From Proteles cristata cristata (Eukaryota > Chordata > Mammalia > Carnivora > Hyaenidae): a stretch of 64,000 bases of DNA. The stretch is from the NCBI GenBank assembly GCA_017311185.1, contig JAESUZ010000968.1, positions 62,001 to 126,000 on the forward strand, in the 5' to 3' direction. The notes below the pieces were generated by a model. The model did not search any database and had not been told where the DNA came from. It saw nothing but the letters and a program-made list of their open reading frames with translations. This document shows, one piece after another, positions 42,551 through 53,010 of this stretch. Numbering within the stretch: the stretch's first letter is position 1; each line of letters begins with the position of its first letter. The position numbers and the translations under genes were made by a program.

Positions 42551-42832
42551 TGTGTAGATTTCTTTTTACCTTAAAGTTTTGGTAGATACCATCAGTGAAA
42601 TCATCTGGGCCTGGGATTTTTCTTCATGGGAAGATTTTTAACTAACTTTCAGTTTTTTAAACAGATACAGAGTTATTCAGATCACCTAGTTTTTTTTGAA
42701 TGAGCTTTGGTAACTTGTGTCTTTTAAGGATTTTGTCCATTTCACTCAAATTGGCAAATTTAGTGCCCAGACTTTCTCATAATTTTCCCTTATTATTGCA
42801 TTTTTTCTGTTTTATTTAAGAAAGAAAGCATA
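42551..42832 (-). repeat. L1 ORF2 fragment, duplicated segment copy 2 and continuation
   Basis: Copy 2 spans 42,551-42,657; the reverse L1 text then continues with 'aacagatacagagttattca' and 'ggattttgtccatttcactc', which copy 1 lacks. Confidence 0.75.
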
Positions 42833-43064
42833 GGGGCGCCTGGGTGGCTTAGTCAGTTAAGCGTCCGACTTTCGCTTAGGTCATGATCTCGCGGTTCATG
42901 GGTTCGAGCCCCGCATCGGGCTCTGTGCTGACTGCCAGCTCAGAGCCTGGAGCCTGTTTCAGTCCATGAGCTCCCTCTCTCTCTCCTGACCCTCCCCACT
43001 GCTCACGCTGTCTCTCTCTCTCTCTCTCTTCTATAAATAAATTAAAAAAATTTTAAAAAAATAA
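42833..43064 (+). repeat. CAN-SINE, young 'cttag' subfamily
   Basis: Sense form 'gggtggcttagtcagttaag' with 'gactttcgcttaggtcatga' and 'ctgactgccagctcagagcc'. Flanked by 'aagaaagcata'. Confidence 0.94.
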
Positions 43065-43074
43065 AAAAAAAAGA

Positions 43075-43264
43075 AAGCATAAGTGGAGGAGGGAGAGGGT
43101 GGGGGGGAGAGAGTGGAGGACGGAGAGAGAGAGAGGATCCCAAGCAGGGTCTGCACGGCCAGCACAGAGCCCGATATGGAGCTAGAACTCACAAACAGCG
43201 AGATCATGACTTGAGTCGAAATCAAGAGTCAGATGCTTAACTGACTGAGCCACCCAGGTGCCCC
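43075..43264 (-). repeat. CAN-SINE
   Basis: Reverse copy with GA-rich tail, ending 'gccacccaggtgcccc'. Confidence 0.88.
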
Positions 43265-43344
43265 TATATTGCATTTTCTATTCTTATGTTTGTCTTCTAG
43301 TTGTTCCAGGCGAGAGAGTGAATCCAATCCTGGTGACCTCACCC

Positions 43345-43530
43345 TGGCCGGAAGCATAATTCAGGACCTTTTACTTTTGTTCTGAGATGGAAAGTTACAG
43401 GACAGTTTTGAGCAGAGTGAAGAGTTACAAGTTCCAGAATTTTTCCAGTTGCTGCGTTAAGAATAGTCTGAAGAGAGTTAAGGGCAGGATCAGGGAGAAC
43501 AATTAGGAGTCTATTGCACGAAACTGCTGT
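43345..43530 (-). repeat. L2 (LINE2) 3' fragment
   Basis: Read on the minus strand: 'tgcaatagactcctaattgt', 'ctcttcactctgctcaaaac', 'ttccatctcagaacaaaag' match the L2 3' half in order. Confidence 0.5.
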
Positions 43531-44960
43531 GGTGGTAGTCGTGGTCAGGGGGTGGTAGAATCTGAGGAAATTGCAGCTGACTGGCTTGTCTGAAGGATCA
43601 GCATCGGGAATGGGAAAAGTAAAGGATCCAGAGCTGGACTCTGGCTGGTCCAGGGGTCCCTGAAGGATGGACAGTGTCGGCGAGGGAGGGAAGGGGGAGG
43701 CACGAGATTCTTTCTGGTCACCAGCCAGGCCTCTCCGCACTGTCTGAGACTCAAGTTTATTTTATGATTTAGTGTTTGGGGGACAGCACAGGAGTGGCAT
43801 TCTGATGATGAATTCTTTTATCAGTAAAAACTTTCCAGAACATTGATATGCATAGGTGTATGGGGAACAGCCCAGAGGTGGTATTAGCATAGTAAAGGCA
43901 AAAGTTAGTTCTTCGTGAGCAGGGGTCAATAGTCTGTTTACCGCTTAATGAGAAAAATAGGTCTTTCAGGAATGCAGTGTTGTTCCCATAACCACAAAAG
44001 AAGTTCCTAAGGTAAGTTCCTTCACAAAGTACAATCAGCATATCAAGGCCAGAATGAGTCACTCCAGATATCAATCAACAAGGTGCCTTGGGGGTCGGTG
44101 ATCAAGCAGAAACAATTGAGTCGAGGTGGATATTGGGTCACCATCTGACGGTAAGAGTCCGGGCAACTTACCTTAACCTCACAAGGAGTTTTTTCTCAAC
44201 TTGTGAGTTCAGAAATGGCTGCCAACACTTTGCTGAGTAACTGGAAGAATGGCCCTTGCTTCACTGAGATGAGAAAGGACTACACACAGGAGGATCCGAG
44301 GAGAACATGGAATGTGTCCGCCTCTACCTGCCTCTTCCTTCTCCACGTGGAGATGTCACAGCAGCCAGCTGATTCCACAGACCACGTGGAGGTGATGGGG
44401 CGGGGCTAAAGATACATACATGAGCGTCAAAACCATATCAAAGGTCTGTAAAGACACAACATTGGACAAAGTCACCTAAGGGGTGAGGGCAAGCAGCAAA
44501 GAGTTCCAAGACAGCCTTCAGCTACAACACTACTCAGAGTTTCGGGGGGAAAGAGCCACATGCAGCCAACTAAGGAGACTAAGGAGGCCAGAAATGTAGG
44601 CAGGCTGTCGCAAAGAGATTCTGGGGAACGGTTACATCAAGTGCTGGCAGATCCCGCAATTCACAACATGAAAAATGGTGCGCAACGTGGAAACCACTGG
44701 TGACCTTGGAGTGAACAGTTCCGGTGGAGTGGTGGGGAGGGATTGACTGCACTGGGCTTGAGAGTAAGAGGAGAGAAGTCAGACTCTTATTGATGTCGGT
44801 TCTTGCAAACCAGTCGCAGTTGTATTTTGACATCTTACACAAACAGTTCAAAATGCTGAAACTCTTCCCATGGAAGATTTTAAAACGCAGCTTAGAAAGT
44901 TGTTTCCAGGTCCAGGGGTCAAGTATGAGTTTTGTGCGATCCCTGTTTCTGGCCACAAAA
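43531..44960. other. Intergenic stretch of unresolved origin
   Basis: About 1.4 kb with no SINE. A minus-strand AATAAA (near 43,757) and open frames at 43,769-44,074 and 44,579-45,115 (minus) are seen, but none resembles a known protein. It may contain a decayed LTR; I cannot show paired LTRs. Confidence 0.35.
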
Positions 44961-45182
44961 TAGAGCCGATCCTCGTTACTCATCAATTTCATCTTTGTGA
45001 GTTCACCTACCCACTCAAATTTACAGATAAGCCCAAAACCAGTATAATCCTTTCCTTGGCCGTTCCCAGACATGCACAGAGTGGCAAAAAAACAACTTGA
45101 CATTGCCCAATGCACGCTTCCCAGCTGAGGTAGACACTCTTGTTTCAGCTGTCATGCTGTAAACAAGTGTCCTTTCCCTGCT

Positions 45183-45384
45183 TTTTTTTTTTTTTTTTTA
45201 AATGTATTTGAGAGACAAAGCATGAGTGGGAAAGGAGCAGAGAGAGGGAGACACAGAACTGGAAGCAGGCTCCAGGCTCTGAGCTGTCCACACAGAGCCC
45301 GACGTGGGGCTCAAATCCATGAACCATGAGAGATCATGAACTGAGCCAAAGTCGGATGCTTAACCGACTGAGCCACACAGGTAA
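45183..45384 (-). repeat. CAN-SINE inside the Tigger element
   Basis: Reverse copy flanked by 'cctttccctg' and 'ccttccctg'. Confidence 0.9.
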
Positions 45385-45474
45385 CCTTCCCTGATCTTTT
45401 TAATGAGCCACCCATGTACTCTTCCCTACGTTTTTCACATTTTGTGCTTCTTGTTGGTGATTTTGCTGCTTAAA

Positions 45475-45549
45475 ATGGCTCTCAAACATAGTGCTCAAGT
45501 GTTGTCTTATGCCCCCAAGCACAAGAAGGCTGTGATGTGCCTCATGTAG
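45475..45549 (+). pseudogene. Tigger transposase N-terminal remnant
   Basis: ATG at 45,475 opens a frame reading MALKHSAQVLSYAPKHKKAV and stops at TAG 45,547-45,549 where the family continues its helix-turn-helix domain. Downstream text still resembles the domain out of frame. Non-functional. Confidence 0.6.
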
Positions 45550-45879
45550 AAAATACTTGCGTTAGGTAAGGTTTCCCCAGGAATGAGCTGTGGATAGTGC
45601 TGTTGGCCATCAGTTCAACTAATGAATTGACTATACATGTTACATAAGGTGTCTTTGAACAGACACACACATAGAACAGGGTTACATATGGATAGGTTCA
45701 CAAAACTGTCATGACCAGAGGCGGGCAGTAACCTAACCTTGTATTAGCCCTACGAGTAGTGGTTCAGTCTTGCTCCCTGTTTGCTAAACTTCATACAGAA
45801 CACAGCTCTTGAGAATGAGGAGAATCTACTGTAACATAATGGGAATATTTTCAGACATCTTTTTAAAAAATAACATCAA

Positions 45880-46085
45880 GGGGACCTGTGGCTCAGTCGG
45901 CTGAGCGTCTAACTTCGGTCATGATCTCAAAGTTGGTGAGTTCGAGCCCCATGTCAGGCTTTGCACTGACAGGTTGGAGCCTGCTTTGGATTCCCTGCCT
46001 CTTCTCTCTCTGCCCCTCCTCTGCTGGCTCTCTCTCTCTCAAAAATAAACATTAAAAAACAATAAAAATTTAAAAAATAAAAATA
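45880..46085 (+). repeat. CAN-SINE
   Basis: Sense copy with small losses in the head ('ggggacctgtggctcagtcg'). Confidence 0.9.
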
Positions 46086-46120
46086 ATGCCAAAAAAGCAG
46101 GCACCTTTAAAAAAATTTTA

Positions 46121-46315
46121 GGGGTGCCTGGGTGGTTCAGTCGGTTGAGTGTCCGACTTCAGCTCAGGTCATGATCTCACAGTTTGTGGGTTCAAGCCCC
46201 GTGTTGGACTCTGTGCTGACAGTTAGCTCAGAGCCTGGAGCCTGTTTCGGATTCTGTGTCTCCCTCTCTGACCCTCCCCTGCTCGCTCTCTCTCAGAAAT
46301 TAAAACATTTAAAAA
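46121..46315 (+). repeat. CAN-SINE
   Basis: Sense copy 'ggggtgcctgggtggttcag', ending in an A tail that meets the next, reverse copy. Confidence 0.92.
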
Positions 46316-46569
46316 AATTTTTTAATGTTTATTTTTGAAAGAGAGAAATAAAACATTTAAAAATTGTTTTAATGTTTATTTTTGAAAGAGAGAGAGAGAG
46401 AATGCAAGCAGGGGAGGGACAGAGAGAGAGACACACACAGAATCTGAAACAGGCTCCAGGGTCCAAGCTGTCAGTGCAGAGCCTACTGCAGGGCTTGAAC
46501 CCACAAACTGCAAGATCATGACCCTAGTCAAAGTTGTATGCTCAATGGTTTAAGCCACCCAGGTGCCCC
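46316..46569 (-). repeat. CAN-SINE with duplicated tail
   Basis: Reverse copy in which 'tttaatgtttatttttgaaa' occurs at 46,321 and again at 46,368. Confidence 0.9.
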
Positions 46570-46581
46570 TAACACTGGTAT

Positions 46582-46804
46582 TTTTTTTTTTTTTTTCAAA
46601 AATATTTTTATTTATTTCAGGAGAGAGAGAGACAGCGTGAGCAGGGGAGGGTCAGAGAGAGAGGGAGTCACAGACTGAAACAGGCTCCAGGCTCTGAGCT
46701 GGCAGTCAGCACAGAGCCGGACGCGGGGCTTGAACCCACGAACTGTGAGATCATGACCTAAGCGAAAGTCGGACGCTTAACCGACTAAGCCACCCAGGCG
46801 CCCC
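46582..46804 (-). repeat. CAN-SINE, young 'cttag' subfamily
   Basis: Reverse copy; target duplication 'aacactggta(t/c)ttttt'. Confidence 0.94.
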
Positions 46805-46805
46805 A

Positions 46806-47078
46806 ACACTGGTACTTTTTAAATTGTTTTTTAATTTTTTCATTCCAGTATCAATATACAGTGTTATATTTGTTTCAGGTATATAATATAGTATTCAACA
46901 CTTCTATACATTACTCAGTGCTCATCATGATACAGGTACCGTTTATCCCCATCACCTATTTCATCCACTCCCCCAGCCCCCTGCCCTCTGGTAACCAACA
47001 GTTTGTTACCTATAGTTAAGAGTCTGTTTCTTGGTTTGTCATATTTTTTCAATTACTTGTTGAACTGTTAACTTTACT
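46806..47078 (-). repeat. L1 (LINE1) 3' end, carnivore type
   Basis: Reverse L1 text: 'agtatcaatatacagtgtta', 'ccccatcacctatttcatcc', 'agttaagagtctgtttcttg'. Confidence 0.65.
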
Positions 47079-47089
47079 TTGAAAGAATA

Positions 47090-47435
47090 GATTTTTTAAA
47101 TGTTTATTTGAGACACAGAAAGAAAGTGTTGTTAGGTGAGGAGAGGGAGAGAAAGAATCCTAAACAGGATCTACACTGACAGCCCAAAGCCCAACTAGGG
47201 GCACCTGGGGCGCTCAGTCGGTTAAGCGTCCAACTTCAGCTCAGGTCATGATCTCACAGCTTTGTGGGTTCGAGCCCTGCGGCTCTGACAGCTCTGAGCC
47301 TGGAGCCTCCTTCTGATTGTGTGTCTCCCTCTCTCTCTCTGCCCTTCTCTCACTCGTGATCTCTCTCTCTCAAAAATAATAAACATTTTTTAAAAAAAGT
47401 CAGAAGTTAACCCACTGAGCCACCCAGCCACCCTG
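47090..47435 (-). repeat. CAN-SINE split by a nested SINE
   Basis: Reverse copy 'taaatgtttatttgagacac' to 'gcccaacta', then resumed after 47,400 as 'agttaacccactgagccacc'. Confidence 0.83.
47197..47400 (+). repeat. CAN-SINE nested in the reverse copy
   Basis: Sense copy 'ggggcacctggggcgctcag' inside the SINE at 47,090-47,435. Confidence 0.9.
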
Positions 47436-47552
47436 AAAGGACAGTTTTGGTTTTTTTCTAAAGAGCATCTGCTAGGAAGCAGATCTTTAACAGACACATT
47501 GAAAAAAGTCTCAGCAAATTTGATATACCTGTCTTTTTGCAAAAGAAAATTA

Positions 47553-47680
47553 GTGGGCACCTGGGTGACTGTTGGTTATTGGACTCTTGATCTCAGCTCG
47601 GGTCTTGATCTCGGGGTTGTGAGTTAGGCCCTGTGTTGAGCTCTGTACTGAGAGTGGAGCCTACTTAGAAGGAAAGAGAG
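47553..47680 (+). repeat. CAN-SINE, old short copy
   Basis: 'gggcacctgggtgactgttg' with 'gttgtgagttaggccctgtg'; strongly diverged. Confidence 0.72.
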
Positions 47681-47809
47681 ATAAAGAAAGCAAGCGAGAA
47701 AACGTGTATCAGACCATACAAACTTCAAGACCATAATTATCTGTGGGGAAGAAACAGAAGGGACTGAGAACAATGCCTTCGATTGTGTCTAGATGATACT
47801 TTAAAAAAA

Positions 47810-47991
47810 AATTTTTTTTTTAAATGTTTATTTCTGAGAGAGAGACACACACACACACAGAACCTGAAACAGGCTCCAGGCTCTGAGCTAGCTGTCAGCA
47901 CAGAGCCCGAGCGGGCCTCGAACCAACGAACCGTGAGATCATGACCTGAGCTGAAGTCAGACGCTTAATCGATTGAGCCATCCAGGCGCTC
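47810..47991 (-). repeat. CAN-SINE with target-site duplication
   Basis: Reverse copy with (CA)n in its tail; flanked by 'ctagatgatactt'. Confidence 0.92.
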
Positions 47992-48379
47992 CTAGATGAT
48001 ACTTCTTAAAACTATGAAATAAATATGGCCTGCGAGGTTAAATCTGAGCAATGGGTAAATGGTTCCTATTCTATTCTCCTTCTGGCATACTCATATACGT
48101 AAACGTAACTGTGAAGAAATAACAGTACTGTAACACCGGACTGTTTGCTGGAGCGCCACCACCATCGGATGAACGCCTTAAGATTGATCGGCGATGGCAC
48201 TGACCCTACCAAAAGGTCGGGACGCGCCATTCCAATTTCTACCAAATAACTCGATGGCTTTAAGACGCGGTCCCAGGTTGCAACCTCACCGCTTTAAAGC
48301 TTCAAGTTACAGGCGTGCAAAACACCATATTAAACAACTGCATGAAAGAAGGTCCACGTCTGGGGGCGGCGTGCAGGGG
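47992..48379. other. Unique stretch upstream of the second CpG island
   Basis: No repeat recognised; GC content rises toward 48,380. Confidence 0.4.
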
Positions 48380-49330
48380 TGAGACGGGACAAGTGCCAGC
48401 CACCCATCAAAGGCTGGGGACGGACGCGGACGCCTGGCCTTCAGCGGACCGCGGACCGCAGCCGAGCCCTGCAAAGCCTGCAAAACAAATCGAGCGTGCG
48501 GCTCCCCTGGATCCGACAGCACCGGAAACGGCAACTCCCACTGGGGGCGCTGCGAACACACGAGTGGAGGTTGCCTTCCAGGAAGCCAAAAAGGGGGTGA
48601 AGAAAGAAAGAGAAAAAGGAGGGATAGCGGTGACCGGGCCCCGGCCGCCGCCCCCGCGCCGCGCCCCCTCCCCGTCGCCGCCCGGGCCGCCGCCCTCGCG
48701 TCCCGCCGCTCCCCGGCGGTCCAGCCCTCAGCCCCCTCTGCCGGCCCGGCGCTGCCTGCCGCCGGGGACCTCAGGTGCGTATCCCGCCCCCGCCGCGGCC
48801 GCCATTAGGAGCGGCTGCTTCTCCTAGAACTTTCTCCGCTCGCGGGGCTCGTGAGGGGGAAGACTGGGGCCGGGGAGGCAGGCCAGCCGTCCAGGCGCAC
48901 GGCGGGAGGCGCCCCCGTCACCGTCCAGGCGGCCCCGGAACCCCGTTCCCCGCGGGCCGGGCCCAGGAGTGGGGGTGGGGCGGGGAGGTCCCACCGCGGG
49001 GACAACGGTCGCGCGCACGGACGCGCAGCCCCGTCCTCTCTGATTGGCTGGGCGGGGGCGGCGGGGGCGGGCGCCTGCAGGCTCTGGGCTCTCCCGGCAC
49101 GGTGCGCGTGAGGTCACGCTCGGCCTGGAGTACGTGGGGCTCTCCCGCCGCGTGCGGACGTGCTTGATTGGGTAGGTGAGGGGCGGGGCCGCGGCTGTTG
49201 CCTGGTAACTGCTGGGGGCGTGGGACTCCGCCCCCCACGTCGCGCGTGGCGAAGGGCGCCCGGCGTGGGTTCTCGCGTGGATTGTGGCGGAGAGCGGATT
49301 GGGTCGCCCTGTCTGTTAGCGGAGGAGTCT
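48380..49330 (+). promoter_or_regulatory. GTF2IRD2: CpG island, probable GTF2IRD2 promoter
   Basis: Very CpG-dense, repeat-free 950 bp, about 6 kb above the coding start of the TFII-I family gene on the + strand. It contains inverted CCAAT boxes at 49,043-49,047, 49,167-49,171 and 49,298-49,302 and several GC boxes (e.g. 48,975-48,985 and 49,050-49,070). The open frames crossing it are chance GC-rich frames. Assignment to GTF2IRD2 is from position and strand. Confidence 0.65.
48640..48774 (+). other. GTF2IRD2: Candidate non-coding exon 1 of GTF2IRD2
   Basis: A good splice donor, CTCAG|GTGCGT, lies at 48,771-48,780 at the edge of a proline-codon-like CCG-rich block. It would splice to the acceptor before 55,328. 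The transcription start is not visible, so the left edge is a guess. Confidence 0.33.
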
Positions 49331-49427
49331 CCGGCCCGGCGCCGCGATCCGTCTTGGTGATGGCTTAGAGTTCAAGGGCAGAAGGGCCTTCTCCATCCGT
49401 CAGACGAAAGCTTTGCTGTTTTACTAA

Positions 49428-49900
49428 TAGCTTTATTGAGATAGGTCGTAAAATGCTCCCTTTATAGTGTATGGTCCATGGTCTTCGGTCCACTCAGAGA
49501 GCTTTGCAGTCACCACTGTCACATGTCAGGAACTTTTCCGTCACCCAAAAAGAAGCTCCCTTTCCCATCCCAGTCCCCTGCAACCGCCAGCGTCCTGTCT
49601 ACTTCGGTCGTTCTCCCTGTTCTGGACGTTTCCCGTAGTTTGTGCCGGGTGTCTTTCCTTTTTTTTTTTTTTTTTATGGCCAAGTATAGTATCCATCGTA
49701 TAGTATGTAGGTGTGCCATGTTTCCCCCTCCCCGCCCCCATCAATCGATGAATATTTGGGTTGTTTCCACTTTGGTGCTGTAATGAGTAGTCCTGTTAGA
49801 TGGACCTTTGCGTACACGTTTTTGTGCGGACCTGTTTTTTACGCCATTGGGTATATACCGAGGAGTGGAATTGCTGGGCCCGTCTTTGCCTCTAAAGGGG
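49428..49900 (-). repeat. L1 (LINE1) 3' UTR sequence
   Basis: Reverse L1 text: 'agctttattgagataggtcg', 'tttgcagtcaccactgtcac', 'ttctggacgtttcccgtagt', 'gtatataccgaggagtggaa'. Confidence 0.65.
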
Positions 49901-49907
49901 AACAGTT

Positions 49908-50140
49908 GGGGCGCCTGGGTGGCTTAGTCGGTTAAGCGTCTGACTTTCGCGTAGGTCATGATCTCACGGTTCGTGGGTTCGAGCCCCGCGTCGGGCTCTG
50001 TGCTGACTGCCAGCTCAGAGCCTGGAGCCTGTTTCGGTCTGTGACTCCCTCTCTTTCTCTGACCCTCCCCTGCTCACGCTGTCTCTCTCTCTCTCTCTCT
50101 CTCTCCTAGAAATAATAAATTAAAAAAATTAAAAAAAAAA
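49908..50140 (+). repeat. CAN-SINE, young 'cttag' subfamily
   Basis: Sense, close to subfamily consensus; flanked by 'aaaggggaacagtt' and 'aaagggggaacagtt'. Confidence 0.95.
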
Positions 50141-50143
50141 AAA

Positions 50144-50842
50144 GGGGGAACAGTTTTCGTGTTTTGGTGGCCACCAGTTTCGGTGGTTTGTGTGACTGGC
50201 CCACAGGGGTCTTCAGTTACCCACAGGGCTTGGTGCCAGGCTGCAGCAGATGTTAACCCGCAGTGCTGGTGTGGACTGGGTCTCAGTTTTCCCTGCCTGC
50301 CTGCTGGTTAGCTCCTGAAGCGGGCTGTCTGAGCTCGGGGTCTTCACCTGGACCTTTACCTGGAAGGCTGGGACCTTCTCTTCCTCATTCTCAAGCTGCC
50401 CAATTTGGAAATCCTGCGCGCATGCGTCCATCGGCTTATCCCTCTCCGTTACTGTTTCCACTGCTCTGGGCCGTTTCAGGGGTGGTCCGGCTTTCATTTC
50501 GCTTTTATTACCTGTTGCTCCGCCGTGTCTATGCAGGTCTGTCTCACTGGAGAGCAGTGGAGATGGAGATTATTCACCTTTGTTTGCTGGTGCCCTTCCT
50601 GTGAGCAGTGTTTGCTTTCATATACCAGATGCTCAAAACATATTTTAAAATTGTTATTAGTTTATTTGGGCTAAGCTAAAGTTCTTGACTAGTTGCTAGT
50701 GTTTAATTGACTAATCTTATTCTATGACCTCGAAAACACATATTATTTCTGGTTCTCTTCCATACTCCTTGGTGATTGCAGAATAGAATACCTTGTTGTC
50801 TTAAAATCTGTTATTATTTTAATGTTTTTAAATCTTTAGTTA
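50144..50842. other. Intronic/unassigned stretch
   Basis: No repeat or exon recognised. A minus-strand frame (50,213-50,497) has no known counterpart. Confidence 0.4.
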
Positions 50843-51060
50843 GTTTTTAAATTTTTAATATGTTTTATTTATTTCTGAGAGAGGGAGAGAGCGTGAGCAG
50901 GGGAGGGTCAGAGAGAGGGAGACACAGAATTTGAAACTGGCTCCAGGCTCTGAGCTAGCTGTCGGCACAGAGCCCAACGCAGGGCTCGAACCCACAAACC
51001 ATGAGATCATGACCTGAGCCAAAGTCGGACACTTAACCGTCTGAGCTACCCAGGTGCTCC
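50843..51060 (-). repeat. CAN-SINE
   Basis: Reverse copy ending 'gagctacccaggtgctcc'. Confidence 0.92.
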
Positions 51061-51062
51061 TA

Positions 51063-51244
51063 ATCTTTATTTTTGAGACTGACAGACAGTGTGAGCAGGG
51101 GAGAGGCAGAGAGGGAGGCACAGAATCTGAAGCAGAGGCTCCAGGCTCTGAGCTGTCAGCATGGAGAGGCTCAAACTCATGAACTGCAAGTTCATGATCT
51201 GAGCCAAAGTTGGACACTCATCCAGCTAAGCCACCCAAGACCCC
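51063..51244 (-). repeat. CAN-SINE
   Basis: Reverse copy with shortened middle, ending 'gccacccaagacccc'. Confidence 0.87.
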
Positions 51245-51245
51245 T

Positions 51246-51493
51246 TATTTATTTATTTTTATTTAATGTTTATTTTAGTTTTGAGAGAGAGGAAGAGAGC
51301 ACATGAGCAGGGGATGCAGAGAGAGAGGGGGACAGAGGGGGGACAGAGGATCCAAAGTGGGCTCTGCACTGACAGTAGAGAGTCTAATGTGGGAGAGCTC
51401 ACAAACCCAATGTGGGGCTCGAATTTATGAACCACGAGATCATGACCTGAGCTGAAGTCGGAATCCTAACTGACTGAGCCACCCAGGTGCCCC
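51246..51493 (-). repeat. CAN-SINE
   Basis: Reverse copy with an inserted 'cacaaacccaatgtgggg' duplication in the head. Confidence 0.88.
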
Positions 51494-51526
51494 TGTTGTT
51501 ATTTTCTTTAATATTTATTTATTTGT

Positions 51527-51752
51527 GGGGCACCTGGGTGGCTCAGTCAGTTGAGCATCTGACTTCGGCTCAGGTCATGATCTCACGGTTCGTGGGTTCG
51601 AGCCCCCCCATCAGGCTCTGTGCTGACAACCAGCTCAGAGCCTGGAGCCTGTTTCAGATTCTGTGTCTCCCTCTTTCTCTGACCCTCCCCTGCTCACACT
51701 GTCTCTCTCTCTCTCTCAAAAATAAATAAAAACATTAAAAAAAATTTTTTTA
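51527..51752 (+). repeat. CAN-SINE
   Basis: Sense copy near consensus. Confidence 0.93.
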
Positions 51753-51832
51753 AATGAATAGGGGCAGAGAAAGAGAGAGAGAGAGAGAGAGACAGAATCC
51801 CAAGCTGGCTCTGTGCTATCAGCACAGCTGCT
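51753..51832 (-). repeat. CAN-SINE tail fragment
   Basis: GA tract and 'cagaatcccaagctggctct' only; the head is absent. Confidence 0.65.
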
Positions 51833-52011
51833 GAGCTGTATCACATCCCCAGGACTACCTTTTTCACGACTGGAAGTTGGTAGCTTTAATGCCCCTCCAT
51901 ACGTTTGCGTTGAATGGTGAATAGGTCCACTTGAGCTTATAGTTTCCATTTACCATGGCCCAGACTTTGGAGAAGGTGGCAACTCAGGAACTTAATTAAA
52001 ATCAGGGTCTC

Positions 52012-52230
52012 CGAGGCATGCCCAGGTGGTCAGTGGGTTGAGTGTCCAGCTTCGGCTCAGGTCACAATCGTGCAGTTCGAGGATTTGAGCCCCGCGTCTA
52101 GCTCTGTGCTGACAGCTCAGAGCCTGGAGCTGCTTCAGAATCTGTGTCTCCCTCTCTGCCCCTTCCCTGCTCATGCTGTCTCTTGCTCTCAAAAATAAAC
52201 ATTAAAAAAATTTTTTTAATAATAAAATAA
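52012..52230 (+). repeat. CAN-SINE
   Basis: Sense copy, head 'gaggcatgcccaggtggtca'. Confidence 0.88.
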
Positions 52231-52389
52231 AGCCCTCAGAGACCCAAAACCTTCACTTTGGAAACGAAGACCCAGAAACAGTCTGAAAAATAAACCGGGC
52301 CTCTATTTCAAGATGTGAGAGGTTTGCTAAATGGAGCGGATGACATTCTAAATGATGAGCAGTATAGGTGATAGAAGTGAATGCTAGAT

Positions 52390-52590
52390 CAGGAATGGGC
52401 CAACTTTTTCTGTAAAAGGCTGGATAAGAAGTATTTTCAGTCTCTGTCACATGCATACAACCCTGTGTTTGCGGGAAAGCAGCTACAGCTGCAGTGGAAA
52501 CATCTGTATTTCAATAAAACTTTATTTACAACAATAGGTGGCAGTCTGGATTTGACCCACAGGCTGCAGATTGTTGACTTCTGTTCTAGA
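52390..52590. repeat. hAT-type MITE (MER3/Charlie-like)
   Basis: 'gggccaactttttctgtaaa', 'tttcaataaaactttattta' and 'gatttgacccacaggctgca' match the known order of this short DNA-transposon family; name given from memory. Confidence 0.55.
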
Positions 52591-52720
52591 TGTTTGCTTT
52601 TCATTAGTAAAATATTGCATTGAATGGGAGAGACCGACAGTCCTCAAGGATTGCTGGGAAAATATGTGAGAATGGAGTTACAAGTTTAGTTTACATCTCC
52701 AGTCCTAAAAGATCAAGAAG

Positions 52721-52825
52721 TTGGAGCCCTTGGCTGGCTCAGTCAGAAGAGCCTGCAACTCGATCTCAAGGTCAGGAGTTCAAGCCCCACATTGGGTATA
52801 GAGATCGCTCAAATAAATAAACTTT
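52721..52825 (+). repeat. Short CAN-SINE variant
   Basis: 'ggagcccttggctggctcag' to 'gatcgctcaaataaataaac'. Confidence 0.87.
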
Positions 52826-53010
52826 TTAAAACCCAGTAAATAAAAGAGCAAAAAGTTAAGCACTGTGTAAAACCTCTGATCCAAATGAACATTGCCTATG
52901 CTTTAGATTTGAATAGAAAACAGTTAATCACCCTGTAAGCTGTGGGGGGTTGTACTCTGTGGTATAGACTCTGACTGTTAAGGAATTTTAGCTTTGTTAG
53001 AATGAAACAT

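Larger units (their letters stand above)
44962..45835 (+). mobile_element. Tigger (pogo) DNA transposon remnant
   Basis: Starts near 'cgatcctcgttactcatcaa' and ends 'gaggagaatctactgta', approximate inverted ends. Inner text 'gttcccagacatgcacagag', 'ttgttggtgattttgctgct' and 'ctgttggccatcagttcaac' fits a Tigger element that has lost most of its transposase. A CAN-SINE splits it at 45,183-45,384. Confidence 0.65.

Noticed and set aside
43531..44200. Possible endogenous retroviral LTR on the minus strand
   Set aside because: Only a poly(A) signal and a generally LTR-like composition. No TG...CA ends, paired LTR, primer site or gag/pol/env similarity could be shown.
44579..45115. Minus-strand frame of 178 codons
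   Set aside because: It lies partly in the antisense of a Tigger element and has no recognisable motif.
48315..49238. Several open frames of 60-170 codons in the second CpG island
   Set aside because: Proline/arginine/alanine-rich translations in all frames on both strands, as expected of CpG-island DNA.
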